Shown one piece after another: positions 25,257 to 32,736 of a DNA stretch of 50,490 nucleotides. The translations under genes were made by a program, and so were the position numbers. The DNA lies in assembly GCA_900472175.1 (NCBI GenBank), contig UCHD01000015.1:1-50490 (forward strand), written 5' to 3'. The notes below the pieces were generated by a model, which had not been told where the DNA came from, did no database searches, and saw nothing but the letters and a program-made list of their open reading frames with translations. The stretch's first letter is position 1. The number at the start of each line of letters is the position of its first letter. Origin of the DNA: Hyphomicrobiales bacterium (GTDB lineage Bacteria > Pseudomonadota > Alphaproteobacteria > Rhizobiales > Rhizobiaceae).

Positions 25257-26473
25257 TGGCGCACCTGAACTTGCACGATTTCATTGCTTTCATTTCTTAG
25301 GGAATTGACACTGTGATGCTTTTCAAGGCTTTTGATAAATTTCTCCAGATCCTCAGGAATGAGATATTTAATTTTTGGAAACTGGCTGCAAAGTGTATCC
25401 CAACTTACCGGAGCCCTTGATGCCTGTTGGTCCAGCCCAGCGGTTAGTTCTCTGCATAGCTCTGATATGTCACCTCTGGTGCCAAAGCCGACTTTTGACT
25501 TGAAGCCTGGACCGGCTGGAGGTCTAATCCACCCCTCTCCCCAGGCCCATTGCCACACCGAAATTGTCCCCCGTACGCTTCCTGATGCTCCTAACTGATC
25601 CGGAACTTCAAGATCTAGTATATAGAACTCGTTGCGTGCAATGCGCTCTATTTCGGAGTAGAGCTTGGCAGAGAAGCTTCCGGCAGAGAAAACCACTGGG
25701 GCCGTATTGCCTCCTGGTGCATAATAAACTCTTGAGAGATGCTTGTGTCCGTGGACTATAAGCCACGGTCCGCATTCGAGTTTGGTAAGCTCATTCAATA
25801 GTCGGTCGCCATTCTCCATCTGAGAGTAGTCTGCGATCTTTATCTGCTCGTTTTTTATTGGGTGGTGGTGACAGAGAAGGACATTTGTCGCCCGCTCGCC
25901 TCCTGCTCCAAGCTCAGTAATCAAGCTATCTAAAGTTCGGTCACTTACTCTGCCATGATAAAATTCTGGCTTGTCTTTATCCTTCGCATAACCGTGGAAA
26001 GCGGATGAGTTTAACAGAACAAACCGGACGCCCTTAACTTCGGTGATCGAATAGTTTTGAGCCCAATACTCCATCCATCTTCCCGTATCGTCGATTGGGA
26101 ATCTTGGGCGTAGCGCCTGTATCTGCCCTTTTGCGTCGTGGTCAGTGTAAGCATAACGACTGTCAATATCGTGATTGCCCACTGCGCCGAGAACTACGCT
26201 GGCACCGAGAGCTTTGGCGACGGATTGGACTTCTTGCCAGGCATATTGTTGTGCGGATGGTGCTGCTTTGTCTCCCAGGTCCCCACCGCAAAAAACCATC
26301 TCTGCGGCGAGGCCCTCCATTTCTATCAATCGTCTGATCGCAGCAAAAGGATTTGTTCTGACGTTATTCTGATCTTCGTTGGTGATCAGCCATGAGGCTG
26401 CCGGTTCTTTTTCAGTTGCTCCAAGGCAAGCATGGAAGTCGGAAAGGATTGCGATTTTGATTGTTTTCGCCAT
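25253..26473 (-). CDS. calcineurin-like metallophosphoesterase
   Basis: 406 residues. All metal-site motifs are present in order: SDFHAC (D-x-H), GGDLGDK (GD), VGNHDID (GNHD), LCHHHPI and VHGHKHLS (GHxH). The C-terminal 120 residues (WQWAWGEGWIRPP onward) are an extra domain without recognised family. Such folds include Mre11/SbcD-like nucleases and cyclic-nucleotide phosphodiesterases; which applies cannot be told. It sits 6 bases after dam and overlaps the ATPase start by 4 bases. Confidence 0.88.
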   Translation of the reverse strand: MAKTIKIAILSDFHACLGATEKEPAASWLITNEDQNNVRTNPFAAIRRLIEMEGLAAEMVFCGGDLGDKAAPSAQQYAWQEVQSVAKALGASVVLGAVGNHDIDSRYAYTDHDAKGQIQALRPRFPIDDTGRWMEYWAQNYSITEVKGVRFVLLNSSAFHGYAKDKDKPEFYHGRVSDRTLDSLITELGAGGERATNVLLCHHHPIKNEQIKIADYSQMENGDRLLNELTKLECGPWLIVHGHKHLSRVYYAPGGNTAPVVFSAGSFSAKLYSEIERIARNEFYILDLEVPDQLGASGSVRGTISVWQWAWGEGWIRPPAGPGFKSKVGFGTRGDISELCRELTAGLDQQASRAPVSWDTLCSQFPKIKYLIPEDLEKFIKSLEKHHSVNSLRNESNEIVQVQVRQ

Positions 26474-26479
26474 GAATGC

Positions 26480-27286
26480 CTAACCTAAATTACTTGCCAT
26501 GAATTCGGAGTGTTTTCTCCGTGAGGATTTGAATCCTCCGACATTTCTGGTGACTTCAAGTCTTCCAATGTTCCAAGGCTTCAAATCTTCGATCAGGCTG
26601 GGGTCCCCTGCATAACTTAGCAAAAACTTAGCGCCAACCGAGTCGATATAGTGAATGACCCCCAGGAGCCTGCTCCAGTCGACTGTTGAGAATGATTCGT
26701 TGTAATATTCTTTAAAAACTCTGTTTTCATTTTGAGCATATGGTGGGTCTAGATAAACAAAGTCACCCTTCTTTACGTTGTTTCTTATGGATTCCTCAAA
26801 GTCGCAACATAATAAATCTGCAGATTGAATGACTTTTGACGCGTTAAATAGCTCATTGATACTTAGTTTTTTTCCGGAGTTATCTCCTCCCCATGGCACG
26901 TTGAAATCTCCGGACTTATTTACGCGGTAAATCCCGTTAAAGCAGTTTCTGTTAAGAAAAAGAAAGTAGGATGCTCTTTTCAAGCTTGGAGGCATGGAAT
27001 TAAATATTTCCCTTATCTCGTAGTAGCTTGATGGATCCTCGACTATTCCGTTGTATATTTCAAATAGGCCGCTTGGGTCTGATTTTAGGTAAGAATAGAA
27101 CTCAATCAGGCGTGGATTAATGTCGCTGATTATAAGTTCGTTTGCTTCTACCGAGAAACTAACGCACGCCGATCCGGAAAACGGCTCTATAAATTTGCTT
27201 ACGCCGCGTGGAATATGCTCAAGCAGAATTGGTAGAGCCTTCCTTTTGCTGCCAGCCCATCGAAGTGGTGGACGAATTCCTGACAT
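26480..27286 (-). CDS. dam: DNA adenine methyltransferase (Dam, D12 class)
   Basis: 268 residues with the D12-class order: LRWAGSKRKALP, SAM motif FIEPFSGSACVSF (the usual final Gly is Ala), SDINPRLIEFY, NRNCFNGIYRVNKSGDFNVPWG and catalytic DPPYAQ. It would methylate adenine-N6, probably in GATC or a related site (inference). It is the first gene of the four-gene operon; ATG at 27286 follows GCGGG. As part of a defence locus it could mark self DNA. AT-rich composition indicates acquisition from another source. Confidence 0.9.
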   Translation of the reverse strand: MSGIRPPLRWAGSKRKALPILLEHIPRGVSKFIEPFSGSACVSFSVEANELIISDINPRLIEFYSYLKSDPSGLFEIYNGIVEDPSSYYEIREIFNSMPPSLKRASYFLFLNRNCFNGIYRVNKSGDFNVPWGGDNSGKKLSINELFNASKVIQSADLLCCDFEESIRNNVKKGDFVYLDPPYAQNENRVFKEYYNESFSTVDWSRLLGVIHYIDSVGAKFLLSYAGDPSLIEDLKPWNIGRLEVTRNVGGFKSSRRKHSEFMASNLG

Positions 27287-27319
27287 ATGATCCCGCTTTT
27301 TAAACCTATACGTGTTTAT

Positions 27320-27344
27320 GTAGCCAAAATTTCTTATTGGCTAC
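27320..27344 (-). promoter_or_regulatory. dyad upstream of the dam operon
   Basis: Perfect 8-bp inverted repeat GTAGCCAA / TTGGCTAC with a 9-base spacer, 34 bases before the dam ATG. Position fits an operator or attenuating hairpin in the operon leader. Confidence 0.4.
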
Positions 27345-27444
27345 AAGAAATGTCATTCACTTGTGTTATGACGCGTCTCGTTGGCCTCAGAGCTTCGATC
27401 TCAGTGCTCGCCCGAGCGTTTCATCCTCATGCCCGTCATAACAT

Positions 27445-27738
27445 CTAGCCAGCATTTGAATTAACTGGCCTGGACACAAAGCCGACCGCAAATCCAAATA
27501 GCCGGCCGATTTTCTCTAAGGTCTCCAGCGTCGGGTTCGCCGCCCCAGCTTCAATCTCCGCAACTTGGCGCCTAGTAAGCGACAGGGCCTTGGCGAACTC
27601 CTCCTGTGTCATGCCAAACCCTTTGCGGATATCTGCAACGGCTTCAGGCAGTCTTAAGTCACCTGTTCGAGCACGCTCGGCCAGCGTTCGCCGATTTTCA
27701 AGAATCTCGTCTTTCGTCGGTTTCTTCCAGCGCGCCAT
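27445..27738 (-). CDS. hipB: HipB-like XRE antitoxin/repressor
   Basis: 97 residues with an XRE helix-turn-helix in the C-terminal half (GMTQEEFAKALSLTRRQVAEIEAG, then PTLETLEKIGRLFGF). The N-terminal 35 residues are charged and helical. It starts 17 bases after the hipA stop and would neutralise HipA and repress the operon. Order is hipA then hipB, the reverse of E. coli hipBA. Confidence 0.85.
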   Translation of the reverse strand: MARWKKPTKDEILENRRTLAERARTGDLRLPEAVADIRKGFGMTQEEFAKALSLTRRQVAEIEAGAANPTLETLEKIGRLFGFAVGFVSRPVNSNAG

Positions 27739-27755
27739 TTAGCTGCCCCTCTTCA

Positions 27756-29078
27756 TCAGTGGCATGCCGCCAAAACGCTATCTGCAATCTCGATACAGCG
27801 TCCCATCGCACGGCCCAGAATGTCCGGAGATGCCCCCATATCTTTCGCGATGGCTGGGGCCTGGTGCAGGTGTTCTGCAAACGTGGCAAGCGTAGCTTCG
27901 AACGCACTGTGCTCAGCAGGATCAGGTATTAGTTCCCCGCAAATGTGCTTCCAGTCAGGAAGATGATCGCGACCGCCGTCACGCATCATCGCCCATCGAG
28001 TGGAGCGAACAATCCCCTCCTTCGCGAGCCGCATGGGTGCGAAATCAAAGAGCGGAGAAAGGCGGATCGTGCCGTCCTGGTGCTTGCTGAGTGCCGAATT
28101 CCGGCCGTGATTGTCGGGATTGCCAAACGCAAGGTTGGCAATATCGCGCTTCAGATATTCGACAATGTCCACGAAGGGATCGGATGAATATTGGCGCAGA
28201 ACGTCGATATAGGCCTCATGCGTGCCGACATGGCCGAAATCGGCTACGCCGATCGCGGACACGAGGCTTTCCTGCCCCAGTCGGACGGTTCCGCCGCCTT
28301 CTCTCGTCTTGCGGTCGAAACGGGGAATGATCAGGACGCCCTCGGCATAGGTCGAAGGTTCGCTGACAGTCAGCCCGATCCCTTGAGCGATCCGCGAATA
28401 GAGGGCCTCGCCTTCGAGGATCAGGCGGTCTACAGGCTCGTTGCTGCGTACCAGCTTGACGATGACGTGGCGCACGGCCTCATCATCGGTCACGAAGCTG
28501 TCAGGATAATAGAGCCCGTCATTCGCCTGTGTCATAGAGACCTTCGGCCATTCGCCTTGTAGGCCGCTTGAGCCGGAGGCCAGCATTCCAAAGCGGTCGG
28601 CGACTTCCATGAAGCGATCCGACCGTTCAAGGATTTCCGCTTCTGTCACCCCTTGGCGCTCGACACCGCGCAGCCGTTCCACTTCGGCGTCCGCCGCTTC
28701 TTTGATGCGGATATTGCCTATGCCACCAGTCGCCGATCGGAGAAGCAGCGGCAGATCGGAAGCCCGCGAGCCTTCAGCAAGGCTGAGATGCTCGGCAAGC
28801 TTTCGCCTCGCATGTCCCTGCGGCATGAGATCCAATAGGAATGGTGGCCAGCTGCGGCTGTATCGGTTTTCGAGATCGACGGGATAACGGACGGATAAGG
28901 CGCGATGGTCCCGGACCGTCTTTCCAGCCGCAAACTCCGCCGATGCCACGGTGACGAAATAGTCGAGATCGTAATCGACGATCGACGGGCCCTGGAAGCC
29001 GGCCGCGTCGTCCTTGAGTTCCAATGTCGCGGCGTGATGCCACTCACCGTCAAAATGGGTTTGGAGCGTTAAGCGCAT
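27756..29078 (-). CDS. hipA: HipA-family serine/threonine kinase toxin
   Basis: 440 residues. It shows the HipA fold: N-terminal subdomain, PWLLDLMP-like segment FLLDLMPQGHARRKLAEHL, nucleotide site SATGGIGNIRIK, SKV-like VIVKLVR, catalytic loop GNPDNHGRNSAL (Asp about 325) and metal motif LSPLFDFAP. Family kinases phosphorylate glutamyl-tRNA synthetase or other tRNA synthetases and cause growth arrest; the target here is unknown. Strong ribosome site GAAAGGG before ATG at 29078, behind a long palindrome. All catalytic residues seem intact. Confidence 0.9.
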   Translation of the reverse strand: MRLTLQTHFDGEWHHAATLELKDDAAGFQGPSIVDYDLDYFVTVASAEFAAGKTVRDHRALSVRYPVDLENRYSRSWPPFLLDLMPQGHARRKLAEHLSLAEGSRASDLPLLLRSATGGIGNIRIKEAADAEVERLRGVERQGVTEAEILERSDRFMEVADRFGMLASGSSGLQGEWPKVSMTQANDGLYYPDSFVTDDEAVRHVIVKLVRSNEPVDRLILEGEALYSRIAQGIGLTVSEPSTYAEGVLIIPRFDRKTREGGGTVRLGQESLVSAIGVADFGHVGTHEAYIDVLRQYSSDPFVDIVEYLKRDIANLAFGNPDNHGRNSALSKHQDGTIRLSPLFDFAPMRLAKEGIVRSTRWAMMRDGGRDHLPDWKHICGELIPDPAEHSAFEATLATFAEHLHQAPAIAKDMGASPDILGRAMGRCIEIADSVLAACH

Positions 29079-29118
29079 TAATTGACCCTTTCAATGGTTC
29101 AAATAATGCATTTTCCGA

Positions 29119-29152
29119 AATTATTCAACCCATCAAAGTGGGTTGAATAATT
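29119..29152. promoter_or_regulatory. 34-bp palindromic operator of hipA-hipB
   Basis: Perfect 14-bp arms AATTATTCAACCCA and TGGGTTGAATAATT separated by six bases, 41 bases before the hipA start. A degenerate half copy (GGTTCAAATAAT) lies between it and the gene. It is the expected binding site of the HipB repressor, and it would also terminate or shield read-through from the neighbouring leftward gene. Confidence 0.7.
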
Positions 29153-29156
29153 GCCG

Positions 29157-29510
29157 TCAGAACTGCCAGCTACCGAAGCGGTCATCAAAGCTTCTGATAC
29201 GGCTGACCATCTTTCGGCCACGCAGCGCATTGCCGCAAGCGAACAGAATGAGCGACAGGCTGAGCACTGGTGTCATCCATGCTTCGGAGCCGCTGTTTGC
29301 GTCGAACAAGATGAGCGAAACGGCTCCCATTGCAGCGAAGAAGACCATTCCGAAATCGTATTGCTTTGAGAGGCTCTTGAGCCGGGCCGAATGCTGAGCA
29401 TAGCGTAATTGCCTTGCCAGCCGTCGCTTTTCGGATGCCAGTTGATCGCATTGACGACCAAGGGCGTAGGCGCCCTGCATTATCTGCTCTTCGAAGCTCG
29501 ATTTACTCAT
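29157..29510 (-). CDS. small two-helix membrane protein with coiled-coil N-terminus
   Basis: 117 residues: a charged helical N-terminal 50 residues (coiled coil; QLASEKRRLARQLRYAQ), then two membrane helices (FGMVFFAAMGAVSLILF and VLSLSLILFACGNAL) and a basic end. Its ATG overlaps the stop of the XRE regulator by 4 bases, so the two are coupled. Regulator-plus-membrane-protein pairs in mobile elements can be toxin-antitoxin or exclusion functions; this is inference. Family not recognised. Confidence 0.7.
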   Translation of the reverse strand: MSKSSFEEQIMQGAYALGRQCDQLASEKRRLARQLRYAQHSARLKSLSKQYDFGMVFFAAMGAVSLILFDANSGSEAWMTPVLSLSLILFACGNALRGRKMVSRIRSFDDRFGSWQF

Positions 29511-29917
29511 ATCGCTGACCTCAAATATTTTTCTGCGACTTCCTCTGTGAATTCGCCGTGTTGTTCGGCGTAGTCGATCAGGAACCGGATGAGCTTCAAG
29601 CGCTTATCCGGTTCGACCTGACAGTTTTCCCTTGCAATGAAAGCGTCGACTGCCCCCATGACCTGGTGAAACAAGTCGATCTTGTCACGGTTGTAGGGGC
29701 TTCCTTCGCCCGTGAGCATCCAGGCGGGATTCACATTAAATTTTAAATGCAGAAGGCGGAGAAGCTTCGCGGGCATCTCGCGATTTCCGCGCTCGTAAGT
29801 GTTGTAAGCGCTTTGCGACACCTCAAGCGCTTCGGCAAAGGGCACTTGCTTGAGCCCGGAATCCTTTCGAATTTTCCCGAGCCTTTGCCCCATCGCCTCC
29901 ATAAATCTGTCTTGCAT
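29507..29917 (-). CDS. XRE-family transcriptional regulator (phage-repressor-like)
   Basis: 136 residues. N-terminal helix-turn-helix (MGQRLGKIRKDSGLKQVPFAEALEVSQSAYNTYERG), then NPAWMLTGEGSPYNRD, a feature of Cro/CI-type regulators, and a helical tail. Start uncertain: ATG at 29917 (used), ATG 29902, or TTG 29920. It is divergent from the excisionase-like gene, so it could control integration and excision genes from the shared 95-bp region as well as its own operon. Confidence 0.82.
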   Translation of the reverse strand: MQDRFMEAMGQRLGKIRKDSGLKQVPFAEALEVSQSAYNTYERGNREMPAKLLRLLHLKFNVNPAWMLTGEGSPYNRDKIDLFHQVMGAVDAFIARENCQVEPDKRLKLIRFLIDYAEQHGEFTEEVAEKYLRSAI

Positions 29918-30012
29918 CAAAATATCTCGAATGCGATAAAATCGTTGCGACTAACGCGATTATATGATTCGTTCTGTCTTGTGTCGAATTATCTCTATGG
30001 AGTTGGGCAGTT
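29918..30012. promoter_or_regulatory. divergent promoter region of regulator and excision/integrase genes
   Basis: 95 bases between divergent genes, AT-rich, with ATCGTTGCG / CGCGAT-type degenerate dyads (about 29939-29960). The likely site where the XRE regulator controls the rightward excisionase-integrase operon. Confidence 0.4.
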
Positions 30013-30231
30013 ATGCAATCTCAGCTTTTATCACCCAAACAACTCGCAGATCGATCCGGATGGCCGGTTGCTCGCATCCGAAACCTGATCGCCAAGCAGG
30101 AAATCCGGCATGTCCGGATCGGAGGAAGTTTGTTCCTGCCGGAAAACGCCGTGGATGAGTATCTTGCGGCGAATATGGTCGAGCCCAAGCAGAAGGCTTT
30201 GGCACTTGCTGACAACGCCTCCAGAGCGTGA
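30013..30231 (+). CDS. excisionase-like helix-turn-helix protein
   Basis: 72 residues with a MerR-like/AlpA-like fold: LLSPKQLADRSGWPVARIRNLIAKQEIRHVRIGGSLFLPENAVDEYL. Such small proteins act as directionality factors or activators of the adjacent integrase. Ribosome site GGAG lies upstream of ATG. First gene of the operon ending with the integrase. Confidence 0.75.
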   Translation: MQSQLLSPKQLADRSGWPVARIRNLIAKQEIRHVRIGGSLFLPENAVDEYLAANMVEPKQKALALADNASRA

Positions 30232-30241
30232 GGAGCGGCAC

Positions 30242-30508
30242 ATGAAGCAGCAAGCTGAAGCGCTGGCCCCACGGCCCATTTACAAGGTCGCGGTCAGCCG
30301 CGTCCGTGCGGCGGAACTTCTCGACGTCTCGACGGGCACCTTTGACGACTGGGTTCGCCGTGGACTGATGCCTAAAGGTGTGAAGATCGGCGCGTTGCGC
30401 CGTTGGGATGCCGAGGAAATCCGGGCGTCCTGGTACGACATCAAAGAACAGGGCTTGAGCGGAGACGAAGACGATGGCGAAAACCCGTTTGATCATGCGG
30501 TCGGGTAA
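30242..30508 (+). CDS. second small helix-turn-helix protein (excisionase/AlpA-like)
   Basis: 88 residues; helix-turn-helix AVSRVRAAELLDVSTGTFDDWVRRGLMPKGVKIGALRRWDAEEI, which resembles HTH_17/AlpA. TGAGGAGCGG stands before ATG at 30242; the frame is open upstream but that part overlaps the preceding gene. Overlaps the integrase start by 35 bases, so it is coupled to it. Confidence 0.78.
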   Translation: MKQQAEALAPRPIYKVAVSRVRAAELLDVSTGTFDDWVRRGLMPKGVKIGALRRWDAEEIRASWYDIKEQGLSGDEDDGENPFDHAVG

Positions 30509-31709
30509 TCAGCGCGTCCCCTTCAAATACTGCTCACGGGATGTCGATCGGCACGGCAACGAGCGTTTTTATCTCCGCCTGCCAGGTATGCCGAAGTACC
30601 GGATGACGTCCGCCTATCTGGACGAGGCCGGCAGCATCACCCAGGCGTTTACCGAGGAATATCACCGCGTACTGTCTGGCGATCGTAGTGAAAAAACGGT
30701 CCCGATTTCAAGGCTGGAGCCCGGCTCGGTTCGCTGGCTTGTCGAGACCTATTATCGGTCCAAGGCGTTTCAAAGCCAGTCTCCGGCCACCCAGAAAGAC
30801 AAGAAGAGCGTTCTCAATCGCTATTGCAGCAATGTGGGCGAACTGCCGTTCAAGAAGATTCGCAAATCCGACATCGAAGCCAGCCAGATGAAGCGCAGCG
30901 GCACGCCCGGAGCGGCTGACAAGTTGGTGAAATATCTGAAGGCGCTGTTCAATTGGGCTATCAGCGCCGAGCTGGCGACGTTCAATCCCACGAACGGCGT
31001 CACTAAAATCCATAAATCCCCCGGTTTCCATACCTGGAGCGAAGCGGAGCTGGCGCGCTATCGTGCAGCCTATCCGCTCGGCTCTATGGCCCGGCTTGCA
31101 ATGGAACTGATGCTGAATTTGGGCGTCAGACGCTCGGACCTGGTCAAGCTCGGCTGGCGGAACCTGGTCGGTGACCGTATCGAGTTCATTCCAGAGAAGG
31201 GGTCCAGCAAATATGCGCAGTCGCTCAGCCTGCCCGTCACGGACGAACTTCGTGAGGCGCTGGACGCGATCACACATGATCAGTCGACCTTCCTTATCAC
31301 CGAATACGGCAAGGCATTCACCGGCAATGGCTTCGGCAACAAGATGCGCCAGTGGTGCAACGATGCCGATTTGCCGGACCGCTCGTCGCACGGCCTCAGG
31401 AAAGCGTCCGCAACGATCCTGGCCGAGGCTGGCGCGACTGAACATCAGTTGATGGCGATCTTTGGCTGGTCTGATTCCAAGATGGCGCAGCACTACACGA
31501 AAGCCGCCCAATCCAAGCGCATCATCGATGCCGGTTTCGAGCGCCGCAAAACGTACGTGGCCCGCAATAATGTCCCATTTTCATCGAGCCGGAATTCCGG
31601 TGAGACAAATCGAGGAAAAAACGATGGAAAAACAACGTCCGAAAACCGAAATGGTGGGCCCGGAGGGACTCGAACCCCCAACCAAGCGGTTATGAGCCGC
31701 CGGCTCTAA
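30474..31709 (+). CDS. tyrosine recombinase / integrase
   Basis: 411 residues. SAM-like core-binding domain (about 85-170) and catalytic domain with Arg in NLGVRRSDLVKL, H-x-x-R in SSHGLRKASATIL and Tyr in KMAQHYTKAAQ. It should recombine at the 19-bp att sites. The last 18 codons run through the att repeat and into the tRNA gene on the other strand. The integrase C-terminus (PGGTRTPN...) is thus encoded by tRNA sequence and would change when the element excises. Confidence 0.92.
   Translation: MAKTRLIMRSGNQRVPFKYCSRDVDRHGNERFYLRLPGMPKYRMTSAYLDEAGSITQAFTEEYHRVLSGDRSEKTVPISRLEPGSVRWLVETYYRSKAFQSQSPATQKDKKSVLNRYCSNVGELPFKKIRKSDIEASQMKRSGTPGAADKLVKYLKALFNWAISAELATFNPTNGVTKIHKSPGFHTWSEAELARYRAAYPLGSMARLAMELMLNLGVRRSDLVKLGWRNLVGDRIEFIPEKGSSKYAQSLSLPVTDELREALDAITHDQSTFLITEYGKAFTGNGFGNKMRQWCNDADLPDRSSHGLRKASATILAEAGATEHQLMAIFGWSDSKMAQHYTKAAQSKRIIDAGFERRKTYVARNNVPFSSSRNSGETNRGKNDGKTTSENRNGGPGGTRTPNQAVMSRRL
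31649..31667. repeat. right attachment site (19-bp direct repeat)
   Basis: Identical to 15585-15603. Bases 31652-31667 are the CCA end, acceptor strand and part of the T-stem of tRNA-Ile2, the usual target for tyrosine integrases. Confidence 0.88.
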
Positions 31710-31727
31710 CCATTGAGCTACAGGCCC
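31652..31727 (-). tRNA. ileX: tRNA-Ile2 (anticodon CAU, lysidine-modified)
   Basis: 76-nt cloverleaf including the encoded CCA. Acceptor GGGCCTG pairs with CGGGCCC (one G-U). D-arm GCTC/GAGC, anticodon stem GGCGG/CCGCT with loop CTCATAA (anticodon CAU), T-arm with TTCGAGT loop. The anticodon arm with TTGGT after it closely follows E. coli ileX, which favours Ile2 (reads AUA after C34 lysidine modification by TilS) over elongator Met. It is the integration target; the element restores its 3' end. Confidence 0.88.
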
Positions 31728-31883
31728 TGCCGGATATGTCCGGGTCCCGCGGGCCAATGGCAGGCCGCGGGTGGGACTGGCTCTAGCGGAAAACTGGTTT
31801 TCCCACAAGACGTTGCCGCAATCCCTACACAATCAATCATCAATAAGGTGCTGGGACGAAACACAACTGGAGAGAACCCATCC

Positions 31884-32627
31884 ATGACATCCACCTATTT
31901 CCCCCGCCGCCTCAAGACCGTCGTTCTGGCCGCCGCCTTTGCGGGTATCGCCAGTGCATCGGCTTTTGCGGAAGACACCACGCCGCGTGAAGCCGTGATC
32001 ACGGTTTCCGGCGAAGGCCGCTCCAGTATTGCGCCCGACATGGCGATCCTGTCGTTCAGCGTCGTCAAGGATGCCAAGACCGCCAAGGAAGCGCTCGACG
32101 CCAACAACAAGGCGATGGCCGACGTGCTGAACGCCCTGAAGGCCGGCGGCATTGCCGATCGCGATCTGCAGACGTCCGGCTTCGCGGTCAATCCGCAGTA
32201 CCAGTATCCGGACAACAGCGACGGCGGCAGCCGCCAGCCGGTGCTCACCGGTTACCAGGTGGCCAACTCCCTGACCATCAAGGTGCGCGATCTTGCCAAG
32301 CTCGGCGAAATCATCGACCAGTCGGTTACACTCGGCGTCAACCAGGGCGGTTCGATTCAGTTTTCCAATGACAAGCCGGAAGCAACGATCATCGAAGCCC
32401 GCAAGTCGGCGGTGACGGATGCCGTTGCCAAGGCCAAGGTCCTGTCGGAAGCGGCCGGCGTTTCGATTGGCCGTATCGTTGAAATTTCAGAGAACTCATC
32501 CCGGCCCGAACCGATGCCGATGATGCGCGCCATGGCAAAGGAATATGCCGGTGACGCCGTACCGATCGCGACGGGAGAAAACAGCTATAACGTCACCGTC
32601 AACGTCACCTTCGCGATCAAGCAATAA
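31884..32627 (+). CDS. SIMPL (DUF541) domain periplasmic protein
   Basis: 247 residues: signal peptide (VLAAAFAGIASASAFA, cleavage near 29) and one SIMPL domain (VITVSGEGRSSIAPDMAILSFSV at the start, NVTVNVTFAIKQ at the end). Such periplasmic proteins (e.g. YggE, BP26/Omp28 of Brucella) are linked to oxidative and membrane stress; BP26 forms a channel-like oligomer. ATG at 31884 has GGAGAG. A strong terminator follows 31 bases after the stop. Confidence 0.9.
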   Translation: MTSTYFPRRLKTVVLAAAFAGIASASAFAEDTTPREAVITVSGEGRSSIAPDMAILSFSVVKDAKTAKEALDANNKAMADVLNALKAGGIADRDLQTSGFAVNPQYQYPDNSDGGSRQPVLTGYQVANSLTIKVRDLAKLGEIIDQSVTLGVNQGGSIQFSNDKPEATIIEARKSAVTDAVAKAKVLSEAAGVSIGRIVEISENSSRPEPMPMMRAMAKEYAGDAVPIATGENSYNVTVNVTFAIKQ

Positions 32628-32657
32628 TAGCACAGCGCGAAGAACCGAGGAAAAACG

Positions 32658-32682
32658 AACCCCGCTCCGGCGGGGTTTTTTT
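32658..32682 (+). terminator. intrinsic terminator after the SIMPL gene
   Basis: Stem AACCCCGC-TCCG-GCGGGGTT followed by a run of T residues (to 32682), 31 bases after the stop codon. Confidence 0.88.
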
Positions 32683-32736
32683 ATGCAAGCGATTCGGATG
32701 ATGGAAAGCGAGGCAAACGCATGGCCCCGGAAACGA

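Larger units (their letters stand above)
15585..31667. mobile_element. integrative mobilizable element in tRNA-Ile2
   Basis: The element is bounded by a perfect 19-bp direct repeat (15585-15603 and 31649-31667); the right copy covers the 3' end of a tRNA gene. Next to that tRNA sits a tyrosine integrase and, upstream of it, two small excisionase-like proteins. Mobilization genes (mobC, relaxase, nested mob gene, coupling protein) lie at the other end, but no mating-pair-formation genes are present, so transfer would need a helper element. Cargo: dCTP-deaminase-like/thyX pair, dam-phosphoesterase-ATPase operon, hipA-hipB, XRE regulator. Cargo at 20.5-27.4 kb is AT-richer than the backbone. Confidence 0.88.
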
